Shown here piece after piece: positions 14,338 through 23,642 of a stretch of DNA of 64,000 nt. The translations under genes were made by a program, and so were the position numbers. The notes under the pieces are model-generated. The model was given only the letters and a program-made list of their open reading frames with translations, was not told the origin of the DNA and did not search any database. The number at the start of each line of letters is the position of its first letter. The first letter of the stretch is position 1. The DNA lies in contig VGVT01000003.1 of assembly GCA_016873935.1 (NCBI GenBank), positions 1 to 64,000 on the forward strand. The letters are read 5' to 3'. This stretch comes from Betaproteobacteria bacterium. Its GTDB lineage: Bacteria; Pseudomonadota; Gammaproteobacteria; Burkholderiales; Thiobacillaceae.

Positions 14338-15711
14338 TCAGAGGACGGGTTTCGCGGCCATGGGCATGAAGGGCAGCGGTGAGCCGGCGCCGAAGTCGAT
14401 GTCGCCGGCCGCCAGCCGGCTGAGGCCGTCGGCGAAGCTGGCGAGGCTGGAGCCGCGCAGCATCACGCAGGGCTTGCGCGCCTGCTTGCAGTGGCGCTTG
14501 AGCTGGTAGTAGGCGGGATGGCCGACGTTGTCGGCGGGGCAGATGACGGCGTCGGCCTGGCCCAGCAGTTCCGGCAGGCGGGCGAGCGCTTCCTGCTTGC
14601 CGCCGTCGTGGTAGATGAACTGGCCGCCGGCCTTTTCCACCAGTTGCCGGTATTTCGCCTGCAGGTTGATGCGGCCGCCCACGCAAAGCAGGCGCTGGCC
14701 GCGCAGTTCGGGGCCGGGGCAGGCGTCGTGCAGGGCGCAATCGCCGCAGTCCCGTTCCTCCAGCAGCAGACGTTCCAGGGCGTCGCGTCCGTTGCGCGCC
14801 TGGCGCAGGGCTTCATCCAACCCGCGGTGCTCTTCGCCGAGGCTGGCGAGACGCTGCTCCAGCGCTTCCGCGCGCTCCGCCTGGCGAGCCAGGGCGGCGG
14901 CCCGTTCCTCACTGGCGGCGAGCCGCCGTTCCAGGTCGGCCAGGGCGCGGCCCGAGGCCAGGTCATCCACCCGGCGGCGCAGGTCGTCGTTTTCCCGCGC
15001 CTTTTCCTCGGCCGCGGCCATGGATTTCTCCAGATAGCGGATGCGGGCCGCGCGCTGGGCCAGTTCGCGCTCGCTTTTCTCGCCGGCGCGCCGCAGTTGC
15101 GCCTGCATGCGCCGCACCTCCTCCTCCAGTTCGGCGACGCGCATCAGGTCGGCGCGTACCCCGGCGCCGACCTGATGCGACAGCATGTGGATGTCTTCGT
15201 AGACCTGCTGGGCCAGTTCAGGCGTGGCGGCACGGCAGGACGCCACGCCCCACAGGGCGCCGGCCGCTTCGCCGCGCTCCAGGGCCGCGTTCCAGACCTC
15301 GCGCGCCGCCGTCTCGCTTTTGGCCTTGGCGAAACGGCCGACCCACAGGGCATGCCGCCGGTCGAGCGCCTTCTGTACCGCCTCGGAGACGGGATTGCGG
15401 CCCTTGCAATGCGAGACCACGGTGACGTGAGCCTCGTAATCGCTGGCGCTTTCCGGGATCACCCCGTGCTTGCGCGCCAGGGCGCGCACCTCGGGCATGG
15501 ACAGGCAGGTGCCGACGATGGGGCAGAGCAGTTTGTGCTCGAGTTCCCAGATGCGCGGCGGCAGCTTGCTGGCGCGGTGGGCGGGAGCGGCGGCCGCGCG
15601 CACGTCGGTGGCGTCTGCTTCAACGATGGGTTCGTCTCGGCCCATGAAGCGCGCGGTCCAGGCCTTGACCAGGTCTTCCTGGGGACGCCAGCCGGGTAGT
15701 TCGATGCTCAA
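14338..15711 (-). CDS. DUF2325 protein with long coiled coil
   Basis: A 457-residue protein. The N-terminal domain contains WELEHKLLCPIVGTCLSMPEVR and HCKGRNPVSEAVQKALDRRH. A helical/coiled-coil centre follows (about residues 185-320). The C-terminal DUF2325 part starts after a cysteine motif DCGDCALHDACPGPEL and contains LLCVGGRINLQAKY, ADAVICPADNVGHPAYYQLKRHCK and PCVMLRGSS. Cysteines in both ends could bind metal or an Fe-S cluster. Function is unknown. The Fur box at 16341 upstream of this gene set suggests an iron-starvation role. Confidence 0.7.
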   Translation of the reverse strand: MSIELPGWRPQEDLVKAWTARFMGRDEPIVEADATDVRAAAAPAHRASKLPPRIWELEHKLLCPIVGTCLSMPEVRALARKHGVIPESASDYEAHVTVVSHCKGRNPVSEAVQKALDRRHALWVGRFAKAKSETAAREVWNAALERGEAAGALWGVASCRAATPELAQQVYEDIHMLSHQVGAGVRADLMRVAELEEEVRRMQAQLRRAGEKSERELAQRAARIRYLEKSMAAAEEKARENDDLRRRVDDLASGRALADLERRLAASEERAAALARQAERAEALEQRLASLGEEHRGLDEALRQARNGRDALERLLLEERDCGDCALHDACPGPELRGQRLLCVGGRINLQAKYRQLVEKAGGQFIYHDGGKQEALARLPELLGQADAVICPADNVGHPAYYQLKRHCKQARKPCVMLRGSSLASFADGLSRLAAGDIDFGAGSPLPFMPMAAKPVL

Positions 15712-15763
15712 CGGATTGCCCTCCCACTCGCGGAATGTGGCACGGGGCGATGAGTGGGGTTGC

Positions 15764-16063
15764 TCATGCGGCTTCTCCCAGGCATTCCCAGATCAGCCAG
15801 GGGGCGCGCCGCGCCTGCAAGCGCGGGGCCGGAGCCGGGCGAACCCGCGCATCGCGGGTCTCCAGGCTTTCCAGCACCTCCACCAGCAGGCGGCAGCGCT
15901 CGCCCAGCTCGGCATCCACTGCGGGGTCATGGGCCATGTGGCCGAGCAGCAGGCTGGCCAGATGGGCGGAACGCGGTCGCCCGGTCTGCATGTAGCAGGC
16001 CAGGTGTTCCAGCACGGCGGCCATCAGGTCGGGACGGTTGTCGGTGGTGGTGGGGGTGGTCAT
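15764..16063 (-). CDS. Hypothetical 99-residue helical protein
   Basis: The start at ATG 16063 (MTTPTTTDNRPDLM) removes a low-quality N-terminal extension. The protein is helical and soluble: AAVLEHLACYMQTGRPRSAHLASLLLGHMAHD, then ELGERCRLLVEVLE. It sits between a small membrane protein and the DUF2325 gene in the Fur-box operon. I do not recognise the family. Two Cys and three His are spread through it without a clear motif. Confidence 0.55.
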   Translation of the reverse strand: MTTPTTTDNRPDLMAAVLEHLACYMQTGRPRSAHLASLLLGHMAHDPAVDAELGERCRLLVEVLESLETRDARVRPAPAPRLQARRAPWLIWECLGEAA

Positions 16064-16067
16064 CGGT

Positions 16068-16229
16068 TCACCCCACCTGATGCTCTGCGGCCGTCTGCGA
16101 CGACGGGTCCTGGGCGCGGGGGGTTTCCAGCGGCACCAGGGTGTATACCGCCACCACCATCGCGACAAACAAGGCCATGCCGAAGGCGCTGCCGCGGAGG
16201 ACCCAGATCAGAGTGTTCAGCCATTCCAT
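16068..16229 (-). CDS. 53-residue single-span membrane protein
   Basis: ATG 16229 has AGGAG 6 nt upstream. The product is MEWLNTLIWVLRGSAFGMAL, then FVAMVVAVYTLVPL and a short polar tail: one membrane span with the tail outside or inside unresolved. A longer frame to 16310 exists but has no ribosome-binding site. It is the first gene after the Fur box at 16341-16360 and lies 4 bp before the next gene. Possible roles are membrane anchoring or sensing for the DUF2325 operon. Confidence 0.6.
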   Translation of the reverse strand: MEWLNTLIWVLRGSAFGMALFVAMVVAVYTLVPLETPRAQDPSSQTAAEHQVG

Positions 16230-16340
16230 ATCCGTCTCCTGAGAATCTGCTTGAGATCGGCTGGCTGGGACGGCGTCCTGGCTGGCTGCTGCATGACCCG
16301 TCTCCGCCATGGGCGAATAGGGAAGCTTGTGGTGAATATT

Positions 16341-16360
16341 AAACGAGAACGATTCTCAGA
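16341..16360. promoter_or_regulatory. Fur box
   Basis: AAACGAGAACGATTCTCAGA contains the GAGAA-CGA-TTCTC palindrome, a close match to Fur boxes of the AATGAGAACGATTCTC form. It lies 112 bp upstream of the 53-residue membrane protein gene. Confidence 0.8.
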
Positions 16361-16456
16361 AGCAAGGGTTTTTTGTGGGGGTCGTTGGGGTTAAATCTGT
16401 TGCAGGCAGTCTCGGGGGAGATTGGTGGTCCGATGCGCGGGCGCGTCCGCGGCCGG

Positions 16457-16482
16457 AAAAAAAAGCGGGCCAGCGGCCCGCT
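16457..16482 (-). terminator. Intrinsic terminator of bfr
   Basis: Read on the minus strand, GCGGGCC and GGCCCGC form a perfect 7-bp stem followed by eight T. It lies 22 bp after the bfr stop. Confidence 0.92.
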
Positions 16483-16504
16483 CGGTTGGTCCAGCGAGGA
16501 CGCG

Positions 16505-16984
16505 TCAGGATCCGAATTCGCCCATGGCGCTTTGCAGGTAGTTCTGCAGGCCCACCTTGTCCAGCAGTTCGAGTTGCGTTTCCAGGTAATCGATGTGCTC
16601 CTCGGTGTCCTCCAGGATGTCGTCGAGGACTTGCCGGGATACGTAGTCCTTGATGGATTCGCAGTAGGCGATGGCCTCGACGTAGAGTTCGCGACCGCCG
16701 AGCTCCAGCTTGAGATCACCGGCCAGGCACTCGGGCACGTTCTCGCCGATGTGCAGCTTGTTCAGGGTTTGCAGGTTGGGCAGGCCTTCGAGGAAGAGGA
16801 TGCGCTCGATGAGCTTGTCGGCGTGCTTCATCTCCTCGATGGATTCCTCGTACTCGTGCTTGCCGAGGGCGTTGAGGCCCCAGTTCTTGTACATGCGGGC
16901 ATGCAGGAAATACTGGTTGATGGCGGTCAGTTCCACCGCCAGCGCCTTGTTCAGCAGCTGGATGACTTTCTTGTCGCCTTTCAT
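16505..16984 (-). CDS. bfr: Bacterioferritin
   Basis: The protein has 159 residues, the standard Bfr length. Haem ligand Met52 is present (EEMKHAD). Diiron ligands E18, E51, H54, E94 and H130 are in place by direct count. Position 127, Glu in E. coli Bfr, is Thr here (EDTEEHID), so one ferroxidase ligand is missing unless E128 compensates. Such subunits can co-assemble with a ferroxidase-competent partner in some bacteria. It is followed by a strong terminator and lies downstream of bfd on the same strand. Role: iron storage as a 24-mer with haem. Confidence 0.95.
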   Translation of the reverse strand: MKGDKKVIQLLNKALAVELTAINQYFLHARMYKNWGLNALGKHEYEESIEEMKHADKLIERILFLEGLPNLQTLNKLHIGENVPECLAGDLKLELGGRELYVEAIAYCESIKDYVSRQVLDDILEDTEEHIDYLETQLELLDKVGLQNYLQSAMGEFGS

Positions 16985-17190
16985 GGGGGCTCCTTGTCCG
17001 TGGGTGCGGGGCGTCCTGGGGGAGCGGCGGGCCGGTGGCTGGGCGGTTGGGTGGCTTGGCTAATGGGCTGGCTGCCGCGTGGTCCGGCTGGGAGCCGGTG
17101 CGCACCGATTATAGACAAGGCGAAAGACGATATCCTCCATGACGGAGGTATGGGGAACGCGAGCGCGGTGCTTGAGCTTTCGACTTGCGC

Positions 17191-17391
17191 TCAGCCCGCG
17201 CAGGCCATGCCCCGTGCCTCAGCCGGGCAGTTGCGGCACTCCTTGAGGATGCCATGCGCGCAGCGCGCGCATTTGCCGCATTCCGAGGCCACGCCCAGGT
17301 GTTCACGCAGCGCGCTGAGGGAATGCACGCCCTGTTCGACGGCATCGCGAACCTGTTTTTCCGTTACCGCCTGGCAGATACAGACATACAT
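17191..17391 (-). CDS. bfd: Bacterioferritin-associated [2Fe-2S] ferredoxin
   Basis: A 66-residue Bfd. The cluster ligands are CxC near the N-terminus (MYVCICQAV, C4 and C6) and CxxC near residue 40 (CGKCARC gives C-x2-C). The DAVEQGVHSLSALREHLGVASECGKC core is typical. Two extra cysteine pairs lie in the C-terminal tail. Bfd supplies electrons to Bfr haem for iron release. ATG 17391 is the only start consistent with MYVCICxAV. A Fur-like box lies 40 bp upstream, so iron starvation should induce it. Confidence 0.93.
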   Translation of the reverse strand: MYVCICQAVTEKQVRDAVEQGVHSLSALREHLGVASECGKCARCAHGILKECRNCPAEARGMACAG

Positions 17392-17430
17392 GGCATGGCT
17401 CCGATGGGGAGGTGGCGCAAGTCTGTCGCT

Positions 17431-17449
17431 AATGAGAACGGTTGTCAAT
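17431..17449. promoter_or_regulatory. Fur-box-like site upstream of bfd
   Basis: AATGAGAACGGTTGTCAAT keeps the left GAGAAC half of the 16341 box and a weaker right half. It is 40 bp upstream of the bfd start. Confidence 0.55.
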
Positions 17450-17490
17450 ATGTTTAATTGGGGCGCTTGCCCCAGCTGGGGGGGGGCGGT

Positions 17491-18552
17491 TCAGGCCAGG
17501 GCCGGGGAGGCAGGCTTGCCGGCGGCGGCGCGAGTGAAGTCCTCGAGCAGGCGCCGCACGAAACCCTCCTCCAGATCGGCGGTGATGAAGACGAAACGGC
17601 TGCGTCGGTCGTCGTCCGGCCACTCGCGCAGTTCGGCCGGCGGATAGAGCACATGCTGCACGGCGTGCAGCACCACCGGGGCGTCCTTGCCGGCGACGTG
17701 GACGATGGCTTTCATGCGCAGCAGGTTCTCCGCGCGGAACGCCTGCAACATTTCCAGGGCGGCGGCCAGACCGTCCCAATCCAGGGGTTCGTCGAAACTG
17801 AGGCTGAAGGCGCGGATGCGGCCGTCATGGCCGTCCGCCGGTTGCGGCCGTGCCTTGCCGCCCAGCGCGCCGCGCGCGACCGGCCGATAACGCGCGTGGG
17901 CCAGCCATTGCTCGACGTCCGCGTGCTTGTCGCGGGCGTTGAACAGGCCGACATCGAGGATCAGCGCGGGGTCGATGGCGCCGTGCGTGACGATATGTCG
18001 GGGCGCGGCGGGATTGAGCGAGGCCAGGCGATTCTCCAGCGCGGCGCGCGCCTCGGGCGTGGCCTGGTCGGTCTTGGTGAGCAGCAGGCGGTCGGCCACC
18101 GCCACCTGGCGCCGCGCCTCCGAGTAGGCGTCGAGCTGTTGCCGAGCGTGCGCGCAGTCCACCGTGGTGATGACGCCGTCCATGCGATGGCGCGCGGCGA
18201 TCCAGCGGTCGTTGAGCAGCACGTCGAGAATGGGGGCGGGGTCGGCGATGCCGGTGGTCTCGATGATCACCCGGCGGTAGGCCGGCAGCGTGCCGCCGCG
18301 CGCCATATACAGGTTCTTCAGGGTGGGGCCGAGCGAGCCCTGCACCTGGCAGCAGACGCAGCCGCCTGAAAGCAGCGCCAGGGGGCCGCGCGTGTCCTCC
18401 AGCAGTTGATGGTCCAGGCCGATCTCGCCGAATTCGTTCATCACCACGGCGGTGAGCGGCTCCCGGCGCAGCAGTTGATTGAGCAGGGTGGTCTTACCGC
18501 TGCCCAGGAAGCCGGTGAGCAGGGTGACGGGGAGGAGGTCGGCGGTGGTCAT
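17491..18552 (-). CDS. CobW/COG0523-family GTPase metallochaperone
   Basis: A 353-residue G3E GTPase. The Walker A is GFLGSGKTT (about residue 14), and the metal site GGCVCC (CxCC) lies near 65. The [10 protein letters not shown] motif, the base-recognition TKTD and a C-terminal CobW_C domain with [17 protein letters not shown] complete it. COG0523 proteins deliver zinc, cobalt or iron to target enzymes. No Zur site is apparent. Its position beside bfd and dps on the same strand suggests a metal homeostasis role, but the metal is not known. Confidence 0.88.
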   Translation of the reverse strand: MTTADLLPVTLLTGFLGSGKTTLLNQLLRREPLTAVVMNEFGEIGLDHQLLEDTRGPLALLSGGCVCCQVQGSLGPTLKNLYMARGGTLPAYRRVIIETTGIADPAPILDVLLNDRWIAARHRMDGVITTVDCAHARQQLDAYSEARRQVAVADRLLLTKTDQATPEARAALENRLASLNPAAPRHIVTHGAIDPALILDVGLFNARDKHADVEQWLAHARYRPVARGALGGKARPQPADGHDGRIRAFSLSFDEPLDWDGLAAALEMLQAFRAENLLRMKAIVHVAGKDAPVVLHAVQHVLYPPAELREWPDDDRRSRFVFITADLEEGFVRRLLEDFTRAAAGKPASPALA

Positions 18553-18619
18553 CGGGCGGTCGGCAGGCGGCGGGTCAGGCCGCCGATTCTATCTCCCGCC
18601 GACCGCGCCACGCCGGCGA

Positions 18620-19129
18620 CTAATTGCGCCGCGCCTTGGCCGGCTTCGCCGCCGCCGCGCCGTCCTCCAGCAGCGAACGCAGCATCCAGGCGTTCTTCTC
18701 ATGTACTTCCATGCGCTGCGTGAGCAGGTCGGCGGTGGGCTGGTCGTCGGCCGCATCGGCCACCTTGAAGGCGGCGCGGGCGGTGCGCGTCACCGCTTCC
18801 TGGCCGGCCACCAGTTGCCGGATCATGTCGTGCGCCGAGGGCACGCCTTCCTCTTCCTTGATGGAGGACAGTTCCACGTAGCGCTTGTAGGAACCCGGCG
18901 CCGGATGGCCCAGGGCGCGGATGCGCTCGGCGATCAGGTCGAGGGCGTTCCACAGTTCCGTGTACTGCTGCATGAACATGATGTGCAGGGTGTTGAACAT
19001 GGGCCCGGTCACGTTCCAGTGGAAGTTGTGGGTCTTGAGATACAGGATGTAGCTGTCCGCGAGCATCCTGGAGAGGGACTCCGCGATGCGGGCGCGGTCC
19101 TTGTCGCCGATACCGATATCGATGGCCAT
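18620..19129 (-). CDS. dps: Dps-family DNA-protecting ferritin
   Basis: A 169-residue Dps. The inter-subunit ferroxidase ligands are visible: H in [12 protein letters not shown] and H in NTLHIMF, with D and E in [10 protein letters not shown]. The C-terminal tail [12 protein letters not shown] is basic and may bind DNA. It oxidises Fe(II) with peroxide and protects DNA. It is transcribed divergently from oxyR with a 137-bp gap, a classical OxyR-regulated arrangement, though no clean ATAG-type OxyR site is evident. Confidence 0.94.
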   Translation of the reverse strand: MAIDIGIGDKDRARIAESLSRMLADSYILYLKTHNFHWNVTGPMFNTLHIMFMQQYTELWNALDLIAERIRALGHPAPGSYKRYVELSSIKEEEGVPSAHDMIRQLVAGQEAVTRTARAAFKVADAADDQPTADLLTQRMEVHEKNAWMLRSLLEDGAAAAKPAKARRN

Positions 19130-19266
19130 GCTGTGCTCCTTGTAGTTGAGCCTCTCGGCTGAGAGGGAGGTTGAATCGCTTCACGCCTTCATTTAAGACC
19201 AGGCGGAGGCGTTGGTGAAATGAATATAATCTTTCGCATCAATCAATGATGTAGATCGCAACCGCC

Positions 19267-20172
19267 ATGACCCTGCAAGAACTGCGCTATCTCGTCGCCC
19301 TCGCCGACAGCGGCCACTTCGGCCAGGCCGCCGAGACCTGCTTCGTCAGCCAGTCCACCCTGTCGACCGGCCTCAAGAAGCTGGAGGATTACCTGGGAGT
19401 GATCCTGTTCGACCGTTCCCTCAAGCGGGTGGTCCCCACCCCCATCGGCCGGGAGATCGTCGAGTCGGCCCGCCGCATCGTCGAGGAGGCGGCCCATATC
19501 CGCGAGGTGGCCAGCTACGCCAGGGACCCCATGGAGCGCACCGTGCACCTGGGCGTGATCCCCACCCTGGGGCCCTATTACCTGCCCCACGTGCTGACCC
19601 GGGTGCGCGAGGCGCATCCCGGTCTGCGCCTGCTGCTGCGCGAGGAGATGACGCCGCACATGCTGGCGCACCTGGCCGAGGGCAAGCTGGATGCCGGCCT
19701 GCTGGCCCTGCCCATCCAGGATCCCACCCTGGAGGTGAAAGCCCTGTTCAAGGAACCCTTCCTCGCCGCCATGCCCGCCGGGCATGCCCTGGCCAGGGCG
19801 AAATCGGTGGACATCGATGCCCTGGCGAAGGCCGGCCTGCTGTTGCTGGAGGAGGGTCACTGCCTGCGCGACCAGGCCCTCGACGCCTGCCACCTGCAAG
19901 GTTTGAAGAGCGAGGAGATACGCGCCACCAGCCTGGAGACCCTGCGCCAGATGGTCGCCATGGGCCTGGGCGTGACCCTGATGCCCGCCCTGGCCTGCGC
20001 GGATTCATCGCCGGTCACGGCGTCGGTGAAGCTCAAGCCCCTGGCCAAGCCGGGCGCTTCGCGCAGCATCGGACTGGTCTGGCGCCGCCGCTCGCCCCTG
20101 GCCTACAGCATGGAGCGCCTGGCGGAGACCCTGGCCGCCAGCCTGCCGCCGCATACCTTGCCGGTGAAATAG
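19267..20172 (+). CDS. oxyR: Hydrogen-peroxide sensor OxyR (LysR family)
   Basis: A 301-residue LysR regulator. The winged HTH is in the first 60 residues (LRYLVALADSGHFGQAAETCFVSQSTLS). The peroxide-sensing cysteines fall exactly at C199 and C208 (GHCLRDQALDACH), the same numbering as E. coli OxyR, and C199 follows the conserved EEGH. It activates peroxide defence genes, and dps next door is an obvious target. The start at ATG 19267 is standard for LysR length. Confidence 0.95.
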   Translation: MTLQELRYLVALADSGHFGQAAETCFVSQSTLSTGLKKLEDYLGVILFDRSLKRVVPTPIGREIVESARRIVEEAAHIREVASYARDPMERTVHLGVIPTLGPYYLPHVLTRVREAHPGLRLLLREEMTPHMLAHLAEGKLDAGLLALPIQDPTLEVKALFKEPFLAAMPAGHALARAKSVDIDALAKAGLLLLEEGHCLRDQALDACHLQGLKSEEIRATSLETLRQMVAMGLGVTLMPALACADSSPVTASVKLKPLAKPGASRSIGLVWRRRSPLAYSMERLAETLAASLPPHTLPVK

Positions 20173-20182
20173 GTCATCCATG

Positions 20183-20213
20183 AAAAACGCCCGTCTCCCG
20201 GAGGAGGCGGGCG
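20183..20213 (-). terminator. Intrinsic terminator of the peroxidase gene
   Basis: On the minus strand CGCCCG and CGGGCG close a GC-rich stem followed by TTTTT. It lies 25 bp after the peroxidase stop and also faces the oxyR end. Confidence 0.8.
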
Positions 20214-20237
20214 TCGCGGACACCCGAAGAAAACCGG

Positions 20238-21233
20238 TTAGCCGAAGGGCTTCGGCTTCGGCGTGTCGTTGGTGGAGGGCGGCAGGATGGGCAGCTTGAA
20301 GTCGGGCTGCTTGCCGGTGAGGGTCTTCAGGAAGGCGACGATCTGGGCGATCTCATCCTTGCTGTAGGTGCGGCCCAGTTGCAGCTTGCCCATGATGTCC
20401 ACCGCCTCTTCCAGGGTCCAGACGGCGCCGTCGTGGAAGTAGGGATAGGTCATTTCCACGTTGCGCAGGGTGGGCACCTTGAACTTCATGCGGTCGGCGT
20501 CCTTGCCGGTGAGGCCGGCGACGCCCTGGGCCTTGTTCTTGGTGTCGTACTCCTTGACCAGGCCCATTTTCTGGAAGGACTGGCCACCCATCGCGGGACC
20601 GTAGTGGCAGGCGGTGCAGCCGCTGTTCTTGAACAGCTCGTAGCCCGCTTTCTCCTGCGCCGTCAGCGCCTTCTTGTCACCCTTCAGCCACTTGTCGAAG
20701 CGGGAATCGGGGGTGACCAGGGTCTCCTCGAAGGCGGCGATGGCATCAGTGACCATGTCGATGTTGACCTTGTCCTTGCCGAATGCCTTCTTGAACTCGG
20801 CCTTGTAGGCGGGAATCGAGTTGAGCACGTCCACCGCCAGTTCATGCGTGAAGGCCATCTCGCCGGGGTTGGCGATGGGGCCGCCGGCCTGCGCCTTCAG
20901 GTCCTTGGCGCGGCCATCCCAGAATTGGGCCAGGTTCAGGCTGGAATTCAGCACGGTGGGGGCGTTGATCGGGCCTTGCTGCCACCTGTCGCCCACCGAG
21001 GTCGGGATGTTGTCCGTACCCCCCATCGACAGGTTGTGGCAGGTGTTGCAGGACATGATGCCGGACCTGGACAGGCGGGGATCGAAATACAGCTTCTTGC
21101 CCAGTTCCACCATGGCGGGATTTTTGGGTTTGTGGGCCTGGATGGGCTGGATGGGCTCATCGGCGGAAGCGGCATGCCAGGCGAATGCCGTGGTGGAGGC
21201 CACGAGGGCCACGAATAGACTGCGCAGTTTCAT
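20238..21233 (-). CDS. ccpA: Di-haem cytochrome c peroxidase
   Basis: A 331-residue periplasmic enzyme with a signal peptide (ending AASA). It has two c-type haem sites, CNTCH (about residue 62) and CTACH (about 210). The N-terminal haem is flanked by LYFDPRLSRSG and the family-typical NAPTVLNSSLNLAQFWDGRA. It reduces periplasmic peroxide with electrons from cytochrome c or azurin. The Pro/Lys-rich C-terminus (STNDTPKPKPFG) is a short extension. An FNR-type box about 90 bp upstream implies low-oxygen induction, common for bacterial peroxidases. Confidence 0.93.
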   Translation of the reverse strand: MKLRSLFVALVASTTAFAWHAASADEPIQPIQAHKPKNPAMVELGKKLYFDPRLSRSGIMSCNTCHNLSMGGTDNIPTSVGDRWQQGPINAPTVLNSSLNLAQFWDGRAKDLKAQAGGPIANPGEMAFTHELAVDVLNSIPAYKAEFKKAFGKDKVNIDMVTDAIAAFEETLVTPDSRFDKWLKGDKKALTAQEKAGYELFKNSGCTACHYGPAMGGQSFQKMGLVKEYDTKNKAQGVAGLTGKDADRMKFKVPTLRNVEMTYPYFHDGAVWTLEEAVDIMGKLQLGRTYSKDEIAQIVAFLKTLTGKQPDFKLPILPPSTNDTPKPKPFG

Positions 21234-21322
21234 GAAGCTCTCCTATGCGTGAGGGGCAATCGAAGACAGCGGGAATTGTTCCAATCGAAGGATTAGAACA
21301 GATATAAATATCCCCTTTATGA

Positions 21323-21336
21323 TTGACCAAGGTCAA
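21323..21336. promoter_or_regulatory. FNR/ANR-type box
   Basis: TTGACCAAGGTCAA is a perfect 14-bp palindrome of the TTGAC-N4-GTCAA type, 90 bp upstream of the minus-strand peroxidase start in an AT-rich patch. Confidence 0.75.
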
Positions 21337-21445
21337 GCATTATTTCCATGGGCCTGATAGGGGCACTCGACCCGCCCCTTGCGGCGGCGGGACCGCCGTC
21401 GGACAGGGCCGGATACAATGCAGCGCACCGCCACACCCCACCGCC

Positions 21446-22372
21446 ATGGCCGATTCCACTCTGCACAAGGGCGCCGCGAAAACCGCCCGCATTCCCATCA
21501 AGGTCGTGTCCAAGCCGCGCCTGAAACTGCCCGCCTGGATCAAGGCGCAGGCGCCGGCCGGGCCGGAGGTGGCGCGCATCAAGACCCTGCTGCGCGAAGC
21601 CCGCTTGCACAGCGTCTGCGAGGAGGCGTCCTGCCCCAATCTCGGCGAGTGCTTTCGCCATGGCACCGCCACTTTCATGATCCTGGGCGACCTCTGCACC
21701 CGCCGCTGCCCGTTCTGCGACGTCGGCCACGGCCAGCCGCTGCCGCCCGACCCCGACGAGCCCGCCCACTTGGCGCGAACCCTGGCGGCGATGGGACTGA
21801 AGTACGTGGTCATCACCAGCGTCGACCGCGACGATCTCCGGGACGGCGGCGCCGCCCACTTCGCCGCCTGCATTCGCGCCGCGCGCGCCGCCACGCCGGC
21901 GACGCGCATCGAGGTCCTCACCCCCGATTTCCGCGGCCGCCTGGAACTCGCGCTCGACCTCCTCGCCGCCGATCCGCCGGACGTGATGAACCACAACCTG
22001 GAAACCGTGCCGCGGCTGTACAAGGCCTGCCGGCCGGGGGCCGACTACGCGCATTCCCTGCGCTTGTTGCGGGATTTCAAGCAACGTTGCCCGGACGCGC
22101 CCACCAAGTCCGGCCTCATGCTGGGCCTGGGCGAGACGGATGCGGAGGTGCTGGACGCGCTGCGCGACCTACGCGCGCACGATGTCGACATGCTGACCCT
22201 CGGCCAATACCTGCAACCCTCGTCCCACCATCTGCCGGTGGAGCGCTTCGTGCCGCCGGAACAGTTCGCCGAGTTCGCGCGCGTCGCTCGGGAGATGGGC
22301 TTCAGGAACGTCGCCAGCGGCCCCCTGGTGCGTTCCAGCTATCACGCCGACCGGCAGGCGGAAATCTCCTAG
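21446..22372 (+). CDS. lipA: Lipoyl synthase
   Basis: A 308-residue radical SAM enzyme. The auxiliary cluster motif C-x4-C-x5-C is in [15 protein letters not shown] (about residues 59-70), and the SAM cluster motif CTRRCPFCD lies near 90. The C-terminal RSSYHA contains the conserved Ser ligand. It inserts sulfur into octanoyl groups to make lipoate. ATG 21446 gives the normal length; an ORF extending to 21323 would read through the FNR box. No lipB is present nearby. Confidence 0.97.
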   Translation: MADSTLHKGAAKTARIPIKVVSKPRLKLPAWIKAQAPAGPEVARIKTLLREARLHSVCEEASCPNLGECFRHGTATFMILGDLCTRRCPFCDVGHGQPLPPDPDEPAHLARTLAAMGLKYVVITSVDRDDLRDGGAAHFAACIRAARAATPATRIEVLTPDFRGRLELALDLLAADPPDVMNHNLETVPRLYKACRPGADYAHSLRLLRDFKQRCPDAPTKSGLMLGLGETDAEVLDALRDLRAHDVDMLTLGQYLQPSSHHLPVERFVPPEQFAEFARVAREMGFRNVASGPLVRSSYHADRQAEIS

Positions 22373-22393
22373 GCCGGGCGGCGCGGCCGCGCC

Positions 22394-23623
22394 TCAGGTG
22401 CGGTATTCCGCGTTGATCTTCACGTAGTCGTAGGAGAAGTCGCAGGTCCACACGGTGGCGACGGTGTTGCCCCGGGCCAGGTCGACGCGCACGGCGATCT
22501 CCGGGGCGGCCATGACGCGGGCGCCCTCGGCTTCCTGGTAGGAGGCGGCGCGGCCGCCGTTTTCCGCGACCAGCACGTTGCCCAGCCAGAGGCGGATGCG
22601 GCCCACGTCCAGGTCCTCGATGCCGGCGTAGCCGACGGCGGCGAGGATGCGGCCGAGGTTGGGGTCGGAGGCGAAGAAGGCGGTCTTCACCAGGGGCGAG
22701 CGGGCGATGGCGTAGGCCACCTGCTTGCACTCGGCCTCGTCCTTGCCGCCTTCGACGCGCACTTCCATGAACTTGGTGGCGCCCTCGCCGTCGCGCACGA
22801 TGGCCTGGGCGAGCTGCACCATGACCTCGGTGACGGCGGCCTGCAGGCTGGCGAAGCGGGGATCGCCGTCATACATGATCACCGGCGCCGGGGTGGTGCC
22901 GGTGGCGATGAGGATGCAGGAATCGTTGGTGGAGGTGTCACCGTCGACGGTGATGCAGTTGAAGGACTGGTTGACGGCGTGGCGCAGGATGGCTTCCAGG
23001 GCCTCGCAGGACACCGGCGCGTCGGTGGCGAGGAAGGACAGCATGGTGGCCATGTTCGGGTGGATCATGCCGGAGCCCTTGGCGATGCCGGTCACCGCGA
23101 ACTCCACGCCGTCCAGAGCCACCTTGCGGCTGGCCGCCTTGGCGACGAGGTCGGTGGTCATGATGGCCTCGGCGGCGGCGGCCCAGTTGGCGGGCTTGAG
23201 GTCGGCGACGGCGGCGGGCAGGGCGTTGATCAGCTTGCCCACCGGCAGGGGTTCCAGGATGACGCCGGTGGAGAAGGGCAGCACCTGTTCCGGCAGCATG
23301 CCCAGCTCGGCGGCGACGGCGGCGCAGGTCTCGCGGGCGCGGGCGAGGCCGTCGGCGCCGGTGCCGGCGTTGGCGTTGCCGGTGTTGACCACCAGGGCGC
23401 GGATGCCTTTCTCGTTGTGCAGATGCTCCTGGCAGACGGTGACCGGGGCGGCGCGGAAGCGGTTCTGCGTGAACACGCCGACGACTTCCGAGTCGGCGGC
23501 GAGGCGCATCACCAGCACGTCGCGGCGGCCGGGCTTCTTGATGCCGGCGCTGGCGATGCCCAGTTCGACACCGGGAACGGGCAACAGGGAGTGGGGATCG
23601 GGGGCGGACAAATTGACGGGCAT
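22394..23623 (-). CDS. argJ: Bifunctional ornithine acetyltransferase / N-acetylglutamate synthase
   Basis: A 409-residue ArgJ. The autoprocessing site is in [14 protein letters not shown], where the Thr of ATML becomes the N-terminal nucleophile of the beta chain. [12 protein letters not shown] and TNDSC motifs are also present. It recycles the acetyl group in arginine synthesis. It is convergent with lipA (22-bp gap) and shares its strand with the downstream-facing histidine kinase gene but has no functional tie to it. Confidence 0.97.
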   Translation of the reverse strand: MPVNLSAPDPHSLLPVPGVELGIASAGIKKPGRRDVLVMRLAADSEVVGVFTQNRFRAAPVTVCQEHLHNEKGIRALVVNTGNANAGTGADGLARARETCAAVAAELGMLPEQVLPFSTGVILEPLPVGKLINALPAAVADLKPANWAAAAEAIMTTDLVAKAASRKVALDGVEFAVTGIAKGSGMIHPNMATMLSFLATDAPVSCEALEAILRHAVNQSFNCITVDGDTSTNDSCILIATGTTPAPVIMYDGDPRFASLQAAVTEVMVQLAQAIVRDGEGATKFMEVRVEGGKDEAECKQVAYAIARSPLVKTAFFASDPNLGRILAAVGYAGIEDLDVGRIRLWLGNVLVAENGGRAASYQEAEGARVMAAPEIAVRVDLARGNTVATVWTCDFSYDYVKINAEYRT

Positions 23624-23642
23624 GACGTGCTCCGGGAGAGGG

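Noticed and set aside
16373-17647. A 424-residue plus-strand frame across bfr and bfd
   Set aside because: It is antisense to two well-supported genes with full ligand sets and passes through a terminator.
19130-19266. OxyR binding site between dps and oxyR
   Set aside because: The arrangement is classical, but I could not align a convincing ATAG-N7-CTAT pattern, so no site is annotated.
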